A DNA stretch of 10,462 nucleotides from Acidobacteriota bacterium. GTDB taxonomy: Bacteria > Acidobacteriota > Vicinamibacteria > Vicinamibacterales > UBA2999. Location of the stretch: the NCBI GenBank assembly GCA_947465645.1, contig CANIBQ010000131.1:1-10462 (forward strand), in the 5' to 3' direction. Both the position numbers and the translations under genes were made by a program. Shown here piece after piece: positions 6,043-10,462 of the stretch. How positions within the stretch are numbered: the first letter of the stretch is position 1; each line of letters starts with the position of its first letter. The notes beneath the pieces are model-generated. The model was not told the origin of the DNA. It saw nothing but the letters and a program-made list of their open reading frames with translations, and did not search any database.

Positions 6043-8433
6043 TCAGAAGCGCCAGTCGAGCCCCAGGATCGGGAAGAGGCCCTGCTGCTCGCCGAACTGT
6101 TGCGTGTTCGTGCGGCGGTTCCAACTGTAGCTGGCGAAGTTGCGGCGGTTGGTCACGTTCTGCACGCCGACGAACACGTTGAGCGGCTGCCCCCCCACCG
6201 TGAAGGTTCGGTCCACGCGAATGTCGACGCGGCCGTAGTCGGGCGCGCGCTCGGCGTTGACGCGCGTGAGGTCGTACACACCGCGTCGCTGCGCCGTGGA
6301 CACCGCCTGGTCGTAGGGCGTGAACGGCCGGCCCGAAAGAAACGACAGTCGGGTTGAGACCTCCCACCGCGGCGACAGCCGGTAGCCGCCGAGCAGGTTG
6401 AACACGAACGGATAGTCGAATGAGCCGGGCCTGAGCACACGGTCGAGACCCGCGTGCCGCGTGCGCGAGAACGACAGGTTGCCCTGGCCGTAGAGCTTCG
6501 AGGTGAGCCGCTTCTCGACGAAGAGCTCCACGCCCTCGGAGTACCCCGTGCCCGCGCTCGTCAGCGGGAACAGGATCTCGCGCACGTCGAACGTGTCGCC
6601 GATGTTGGCCAGCGACACGGTGGGCAGGTCGCTCGCCACCGGGTATCTGGTGTAGGTCTTCCGATATGCCTCGGCCGTCACCCGGAGGGCAGCGTCGGGC
6701 GACCAGGCCAGGCCGGTCACGTAGTGGTCGGCGCGCCAAGGTACCAGCGACACGTTCCGGGGGAATGCCGACACGAAGAGGAACGCCGGCTGCTGATAGT
6801 ACGCACCGGCGCTCGCGTTCCACGACACCGCGTCGGTGAGGCGCAGCTTCACGCCCGCGCGTGGGCTGAACCGGGCCTGCGACAGGATGGCGTAGTGGTC
6901 GCCGCGTCCGCCCAGCGTGAGGTTTACGCGCGAGGCCACCTGCTTCGAGGCCTGCAGATAGGCGCCGGTCTGGTATGACCGGAAGCGCGTGTCGAGAAAG
7001 AACGGGTCGATGCCAGGCACCGGCGAGTACGGTGTGTCGTTGCCGTAGGGGGATTCCACTGTGTAGTTGATGCGGAACGTCTTGAAGCTGCCGCCGGCCT
7101 GCACCGTGTCGAACAGCGGCAGGTGCACGGTGAGGTCGTACTTGAGCGTGGTCTCACCCTCGCGCGAGTCCTCGAAGTAGACGACGGGGCTCCGGGCGAT
7201 GACGATCTCGGGGGGCACACCCGGAGGCGGCACGCCCTGCGCCACCAAATCTTTCACCTGCTGGCCCACCGTGGCCTCGGAGTGCGTGACGCCGAACAGG
7301 CCCACGCCGCGTGACCCGAAGGTGCGTTGCCAGTTGAAACCCGTGGCGCTGCGCCAGCCGTTGTAGCGGATGTCGAAGTTGGCGATCTCGTCTTCGAGGT
7401 CGGTGGATTCGGTGAGGCCGAGCCGAATCTCGTCGATTCCCGCGATGTTGACCATCCAGATGCGGTCCCGCGGCGTCAGGTCGTACACCGCCTTGGCATT
7501 GACCGTATACACCACCGGCACGCCGCCGAACCCCACGTCCTTGGTGAACAGATCGAGGAAGCTTCGTCGCGCCGACACTACCCATGATCCCTTCCCCGCG
7601 TTGATGGGCCCTTCGAGAATGGCGCCGGCGCCGGCAAAGCCGAGCGTGGCCCACCCGCCGAATGCCTTGCGGTTGCCCTCGCGCTGGGTCACCTGCAGCA
7701 CGCTCGACGTGCGGTTGATGTACGGGGCGGGGTACCCGCCGGTGAGGAAGGTCACATCCTGCAGGAGCTGGGCGTCGAGCAGGCTTACCGTGCCGCCGGC
7801 CGACGCGAAGTTCGCGAAGGCGTTGATGTTGGGAATCTCGACGTTGTCCACCACGAACAGGTTCTCGAGGGGGCTGCCGCCGCGGACGATGATGTCGTTG
7901 CGGAAGTCGTTGGTGCCGATCACGACACCCGGCAGGCCCTGCACGTAGCGCGACACGTCCTGCAGAGCCGCCGCACTCTTGAGGATCTCGCGGGGCTCCG
8001 TCAGGAAGCCGGACGTCTTGACCGCCTCGGGGGTCTGGAAGGCCGGTGCAGTCACGGTAACGGTTTCCTGCAGGTTTTCCACCCTGGGCAGCGTGATGTC
8101 CACGCTGCCCTCGATCCCGGCACGCACGTCGACCGGCTCGCTCGTGAACGGAAGCCCCTCGAGCGGCAGGATCTCCAGACGATACGCGTTCGCCCGCAGC
8201 TCGCCGATCCGAAAGGCACCGCGGGCATCACTCGTCGCGCAGGCGGGAGTGTCGAGGACGCAGACGCGCACCCCCGCGGCCGGCTGGCCCGCCGCGTTCA
8301 CGACCACGCCCCTGATGGCACCCACGCCGGTGGTGTCCTGCGCCGACGCAGACGTGGCGAGGGTCAACACGGCAGCGGTGAGAAGCGATGACGCGCAGGA
8401 ACGCACGCGGAACGAGCTGTCGCGGAATGTCAT
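6043..8433 (-). CDS. TonB-dependent outer-membrane receptor with carboxypeptidase-regulatory-like domain
   Basis: A 796-residue receptor. Residues 1-31 are a signal peptide (cut likely after ASA). Residues ~38-116 form a carboxypeptidase-regulatory-like beta-sandwich (GAIRGVVVNAAGQPAAG ... GAFRIGEL). ETVTVTA at 123-129 is a candidate TonB box. A plug domain follows, with IIVRGGSPLENLFVVDNVEIP, and then a long beta-barrel ending in LGLDWRF with the terminal phenylalanine recognised by the BAM machinery. Such receptors import siderophores, cobalamin, glycans or peptides using TonB energy. The extra N-terminal domain is typical of Bacteroidota and Acidobacteriota. The start ATG 8433 lies five bases after the CarH-like stop without a clear ribosome site, so reinitiation is likely. 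Substrate cannot be read from sequence; its place after a B12-dependent regulator makes corrinoids one candidate. Confidence 0.93.
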   Translation of the reverse strand: MTFRDSSFRVRSCASSLLTAAVLTLATSASAQDTTGVGAIRGVVVNAAGQPAAGVRVCVLDTPACATSDARGAFRIGELRANAYRLEILPLEGLPFTSEPVDVRAGIEGSVDITLPRVENLQETVTVTAPAFQTPEAVKTSGFLTEPREILKSAAALQDVSRYVQGLPGVVIGTNDFRNDIIVRGGSPLENLFVVDNVEIPNINAFANFASAGGTVSLLDAQLLQDVTFLTGGYPAPYINRTSSVLQVTQREGNRKAFGGWATLGFAGAGAILEGPINAGKGSWVVSARRSFLDLFTKDVGFGGVPVVYTVNAKAVYDLTPRDRIWMVNIAGIDEIRLGLTESTDLEDEIANFDIRYNGWRSATGFNWQRTFGSRGVGLFGVTHSEATVGQQVKDLVAQGVPPPGVPPEIVIARSPVVYFEDSREGETTLKYDLTVHLPLFDTVQAGGSFKTFRINYTVESPYGNDTPYSPVPGIDPFFLDTRFRSYQTGAYLQASKQVASRVNLTLGGRGDHYAILSQARFSPRAGVKLRLTDAVSWNASAGAYYQQPAFLFVSAFPRNVSLVPWRADHYVTGLAWSPDAALRVTAEAYRKTYTRYPVASDLPTVSLANIGDTFDVREILFPLTSAGTGYSEGVELFVEKRLTSKLYGQGNLSFSRTRHAGLDRVLRPGSFDYPFVFNLLGGYRLSPRWEVSTRLSFLSGRPFTPYDQAVSTAQRRGVYDLTRVNAERAPDYGRVDIRVDRTFTVGGQPLNVFVGVQNVTNRRNFASYSWNRRTNTQQFGEQQGLFPILGLDWRF

Positions 8434-8438
8434 GGGTG

Positions 8439-9392
8439 TCACGCCACACGTCCACCGATACGAAGGAGTTCCTGTTGGTACGCGTTGTAGTCGTGAAGCA
8501 CCAGTCCCCGCGGGCTGATGAGTGCGGCGTGGCGTACGGCGCCTCGTCCGCCCGCCCACAGCTCGACCTCCTTCGGGAGATCCCGGACGATCGTCCTCAG
8601 TTCCCGCTCCTGCGCGCGACGCTCGCGCTCCTTCGTTTTCCCAGGCGGGACCCCTGTAAGTCCCAGCACGAGCACCTGCGCGCCAGCCGGCCGCGCGCTG
8701 TCGACGATGTCGCGGGCGGGCAGGTCTGGCCCGAGATAGGCGACGCCCAGGCCGTTGCTGGCCGCGAGCATCGCGGCGCCAAGTGTGCCGAGTTCGTGAC
8801 GTTCGCCTGCGGGCGTGGCAAAGAGCAATCGCGCTGGCACGTTGGGGCGGGCGTACAGGCGAAGGAAGGAGCCGAGCATGGTGCGCACCGCCGACGACAT
8901 CACGTGTTCGAGCCCGATCGATGCGCGTCGTCGGTGCCAGTCGTCGCCCAGCTGCGCGAGCACGGGCATTAGCGCATCCTGGAGCAGTTCGATCGGGCGC
9001 AGCACGGCGGCCAGTCGGGCCAGCTCGTGGTCGATGCCCCCGGCGTCGTAGGCGTGCAATGCCGCGATGAGCGCCGCCGTATCGAGGGACGTCCGTCGCG
9101 TCGGATCCGTCGCGGGCGCGACGCTCGGTTCGACGGCGGCGACCAATGTGCGCAGTTGCTCGTCGCTCAGTGCCGCGAGGCGACCGATGCTGTGACCGCG
9201 CGTCACGGCCCCGTGCAGGAGGCGCAGGCGGGCGACGTCGGCGTCGGTGTACATCCGGCCCCGGTCGTCGCGGACGGGCGTGACGGCGCCATGGCGGCGC
9301 TCCCAGGCGCGCAGCGTGTCGATGGCGATGCCGGTCAGCTTGGAGACCGCCCGAATCGGGTAACGCGACGAGCCCGCGAGCGGCCCGCTCAT
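8439..9392 (-). CDS. carH: CarH/LitR-type MerR regulator with B12-binding photosensor domain
   Basis: A 317-residue regulator. Residues 11-80 are a MerR-type winged helix (YPIRAVSKLTG ... LRAWERRHG ... GRMYTDADVARL). Residues ~104-180 form the four-helix cap of cobalamin photoreceptors, with W152 nine residues before E162-H163, an exact Wx9EH motif. Residues ~186-310 are a B12-binding Rossmann domain with E197-R-H199-E-L-G202 (ExHxxG, H199 being the expected lower axial ligand), LGLTG and a late AGGRG. In CarH of Thermus and Myxococcus, AdoCbl drives tetramer formation and DNA binding in the dark, and light cleaves the Co-C bond and releases the DNA. All ligand residues are kept, so light sensing is expected. 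ATG 9392 overlaps the DUF2177 stop (ATGA). It is probably autoregulated through the dyad at 9849-9881. Weaker alternative: a purely B12-level sensor. Confidence 0.94.
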   Translation of the reverse strand: MSGPLAGSSRYPIRAVSKLTGIAIDTLRAWERRHGAVTPVRDDRGRMYTDADVARLRLLHGAVTRGHSIGRLAALSDEQLRTLVAAVEPSVAPATDPTRRTSLDTAALIAALHAYDAGGIDHELARLAAVLRPIELLQDALMPVLAQLGDDWHRRRASIGLEHVMSSAVRTMLGSFLRLYARPNVPARLLFATPAGERHELGTLGAAMLAASNGLGVAYLGPDLPARDIVDSARPAGAQVLVLGLTGVPPGKTKERERRAQERELRTIVRDLPKEVELWAGGRGAVRHAALISPRGLVLHDYNAYQQELLRIGGRVA

Positions 9393-9787
9393 CGGACCAC
9401 GATTCGCACGACCGTCGCCGCCGCGGCGCACGCCACTACGCCCCACGCCACGTCGGCCAGCGTCAGCACCAGCGGCCACTGCCGCAGCGTCGAGTAGTTG
9501 GTGAAGTCGTAGACGCCGTACACCACCAGGCCGAACAGGGCGCCGTAGACCGCCGCCAGCGAGACGGTCGTCGCACGCGGGATGACGAAGAGGGCGATGC
9601 CCGTGCCCAGCAGGGCATAGACGACGAACGCTGCCGGCCAGTTGGGCGCAATCCCGCCGTCGGAGAGGCGCACGATCGGCGCGAGCTGATCGCGGTAGAA
9701 GTTCTTCATCAGCAGTCCGAGCCACACGCCGTCGAGCACCATGAAGGCGACGGCGCCGACGACTGCGAGCGTGATCGTGTGTCCCAT
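9389..9787 (-). CDS. DUF2177 family membrane protein
   Basis: A 132-residue protein with four membrane segments (~4-26, 52-69, 76-95, 108-130). D19 and WLG at 22-24, YDFTNYST at 93-100 and DVAWG at 112-116 are the conserved polar-in-membrane motifs of DUF2177. The function is unknown; members recur beside DUF1295, DUF2878 and flavin amine-oxidase-like genes. First gene of the leftward operon, translated from ATG 9787 with GAGG five bases upstream, and its stop overlaps the CarH-like start. The mRNA leader would be about 30 bases. Confidence 0.88.
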   Translation of the reverse strand: MGHTITLAVVGAVAFMVLDGVWLGLLMKNFYRDQLAPIVRLSDGGIAPNWPAAFVVYALLGTGIALFVIPRATTVSLAAVYGALFGLVVYGVYDFTNYSTLRQWPLVLTLADVAWGVVACAAAATVVRIVVR

Positions 9788-9792
9788 CGCAT

Positions 9793-9803
9793 CCTCACTT
9801 CCT
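9793..9803 (-). promoter_or_regulatory. Ribosome binding site of the DUF2177 gene
   Basis: AGGAAGTGAGG on the minus strand, five bases before ATG 9787. It is the strongest Shine-Dalgarno match seen in the leftward operon, as expected for its first gene. Confidence 0.6.
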
Positions 9804-9824
9804 GAACAGACCCTGTGTGCGGAC

Positions 9825-9854
9825 AGCGTAGCGCGACCGGCTGCCTATTGTCAA
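9825..9854 (-). promoter_or_regulatory. Leftward sigma70-type promoter of the operon
   Basis: On the minus strand a perfect TTGACA (-35, 9854-9849) is followed after 18 bases by TACGCT (-10, 9830-9825), which keeps the T1, A2 and T6 positions of the -10 consensus. Transcription would begin near 9818, about 30 bases before the DUF2177 start. The -35 forms the left arm of the dyad at 9849-9881. Confidence 0.6.
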
Positions 9855-9881
9855 TGAGTTGTCATGGACACAGACTTGACA
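9848..9881. promoter_or_regulatory. Dyad operator, probable CarH binding site
   Basis: Read on the plus strand: TTGTCA (9848-9853), five bases, TTGTCA (9859-9864), TGGACA (9865-9870), five bases, TTGACA (9876-9881). The TGTCA cores at 9849 and 9860 are 11 bases apart, and so are GGACA at 9866 and TGACA at 9877. The two pairs face each other around base 9865, with 10 of 16 positions symmetric. The outer six positions are fully symmetric and are the -35 hexamers of the two divergent promoters. CarH tetramers are known to bind DNA repeats at 11-base spacing overlapping a -35, so a bound regulator would block both promoters. Binding is inferred, not shown. Confidence 0.6.
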
Positions 9882-9905
9882 CCAGGCCGGCTGTACTGGT
9901 ATTTC
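9876..9905 (+). promoter_or_regulatory. Rightward promoter of the flavoprotein gene
   Basis: A perfect TTGACA (9876-9881) is followed, 18 bases later, by TATTTC (9900-9905), preceded by TG at 9897-9898 as an extended -10. The -10 itself is weak, lacking the final T. The predicted start site near 9912 lies almost at the ATG at 9915, so the mRNA would be leaderless or nearly so. The -35 is the right arm of the dyad. Confidence 0.45.
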
Positions 9906-9914
9906 TTGTGGCGC

Positions 9915-10462
9915 ATGAAGACCATCGCGGTCATTGGGGCGGGTATCTCCGGTCTGGCGGCCGCCTCTTTCCTGAGCCGCCGACACCGGGTGGACCTCTT
10001 CGAACAGGAGCGGCGCCTCGGCGGCCACACCAACACGGTGCTGGTCGAGGGTCCGAACGGCACCGTGCCGCTCGACACCGGCTTCCTGGTGCACAACGAC
10101 CGCACCTATCCGAACCTCGTGCGGCTGTTCGGCGAGCTCGGCGTGGCCACCCGCGACTCGGACATGTCGTTCGCTGTGTCGTGCCGGCGGACCGGCCTCG
10201 AGTACAGCAGCCGCGGCGCCAACGGCTTCTTCGCCCAGCGGCGGAATCTGGTCAGCCCGTCGCATCTTTCGCTGCTCCGCGAGATCGTGCGCTTCAATCG
10301 GGAGGCGCTGGCGCTGCTCGAGGCGCCGGATGGGGACCGCCACACGCTGGGCGACTTTCTCGAATCCCGGCGCTTCGGTGAAAGCTTCACCCACCGGTAT
10401 CTCCTTCCCATGGCGTCGGCCATCTGGTCGGCCTCGCTCGACGCGATCCGATCGTTTCCCGC
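9915..10462 (+). CDS. NAD/FAD-binding amine-oxidase-like flavoprotein (partial, 3' end outside window)
   Basis: The first 182 residues of a flavoprotein that continues past the window. MKTIAVIGAGISGLAAA gives the dinucleotide-binding GxGxxG at 8-13, followed by LFEQERRLGGHTNTV and LDTGFLVHNDRTYPNL, the flavin-contact segments of the NAD/FAD-binding amine-oxidase-like family. MSFAVSCRRTGLEYSS and RRNLVSPSHLSLLREIVRFN are also conserved in this group. Relatives often sit next to DUF1365 and cyclopropane-fatty-acid-synthase-like genes and are linked to making modified unsaturated fatty acids; those partners may follow to the right. An in-frame ATG at 9864 would add 17 residues but lies inside the operator, upstream of the predicted transcription start, so 9915 is preferred. 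Divergent from the carH operon, probably co-repressed with it. Confidence 0.9.
   Translation, partial: MKTIAVIGAGISGLAAASFLSRRHRVDLFEQERRLGGHTNTVLVEGPNGTVPLDTGFLVHNDRTYPNLVRLFGELGVATRDSDMSFAVSCRRTGLEYSSRGANGFFAQRRNLVSPSHLSLLREIVRFNREALALLEAPDGDRHTLGDFLESRRFGESFTHRYLLPMASAIWSASLDAIRSFP

Noticed and set aside
6038..6823. Upstream extension of the redoxin-like frame into the receptor gene
   Set aside because: The added residues are an arginine-rich shadow of the receptor; a proper signal peptide begins at ATG 6037.
8434..8559. Longer start for the TonB receptor
   Set aside because: The extension overlaps the 3' end of the CarH-like gene and puts a charged tail before an otherwise clean signal peptide beginning at ATG 8433.
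9393..9725. Longer start for the CarH-like gene
   Set aside because: The added ~110 residues are arginine-rich shadow of the DUF2177 gene, and the MerR helix-turn-helix starts normally from ATG 9392.
9795..10394. Minus-strand open frame antisense to the flavoprotein
   Set aside because: It would cover the divergent promoter region and the flavin-binding gene, and has no domain signature.
1..10462. tRNA, rRNA, CRISPR array, insertion sequence, B12 riboswitch
   Set aside because: Looked for and not seen: no regularly spaced repeats, no transposase, no tRNA-like cloverleaf and no B12-box-like leader before the receptor, which has no leader at all.

Overview
This window reads as a GC-rich Gram-negative chromosome segment. 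The TonB-dependent receptor with an N-terminal carboxypeptidase-regulatory-like domain, dense overlapping genes and high GC suggest Acidobacteriota (Vicinamibacteria-like) or a similar soil lineage. That placement is an inference from style, not from a marker gene.

Layout: a CYTH-fold protein lies at the left edge on the plus strand (12-608). A 263-base gap without a convincing gene separates it from a convergent run of nine minus-strand genes filling 872-9787. In transcription order (right to left) these are: a DUF2177 membrane protein; a CarH/LitR-type MerR regulator with a B12-binding domain; a TonB-dependent receptor; an exported cysteine-free thioredoxin-fold (Atp10/redoxin-like) protein; an SDR-DUF2867 fusion protein; a SpoIIE/PP2C-type serine/threonine phosphatase; a DUF1295 membrane protein; a DUF2878 membrane protein; and an NAD-dependent epimerase-like protein. 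Every junction is a 4-base overlap (ATGA or GTGA) or a gap of 4 to 17 bases, so this looks like one operon. At the right edge, divergent on the plus strand, starts an NAD/FAD-binding amine-oxidase-like flavoprotein (9915 to beyond the window).

The key regulatory element is the 127-base divergent intergenic region (9788-9914). It holds an imperfect 33-base dyad made of four TGTCA/TGACA-like elements, paired at 11-base spacing. Its two outer arms are perfect TTGACA hexamers, one serving as the -35 of the leftward promoter and the other as the -35 of the rightward promoter. The CarH-like protein carries the Wx9EH and ExHxxG motifs of adenosylcobalamin (AdoCbl) photoreceptors, so the simplest model is this: in the dark, AdoCbl-CarH occupies the dyad and represses both transcripts; light destroys AdoCbl and releases them.

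The regulated set (DUF2177, DUF1295, DUF2878, SDR-DUF2867, FAD amine-oxidase-like) is the kind of gene group that, from general knowledge, accompanies light or singlet-oxygen regulators and is suspected of membrane-lipid modification. What is less ordinary here is the insertion of a TonB receptor, an exported Cys-less redoxin-fold protein and a stand-alone SpoIIE phosphatase into the same light-controlled operon.
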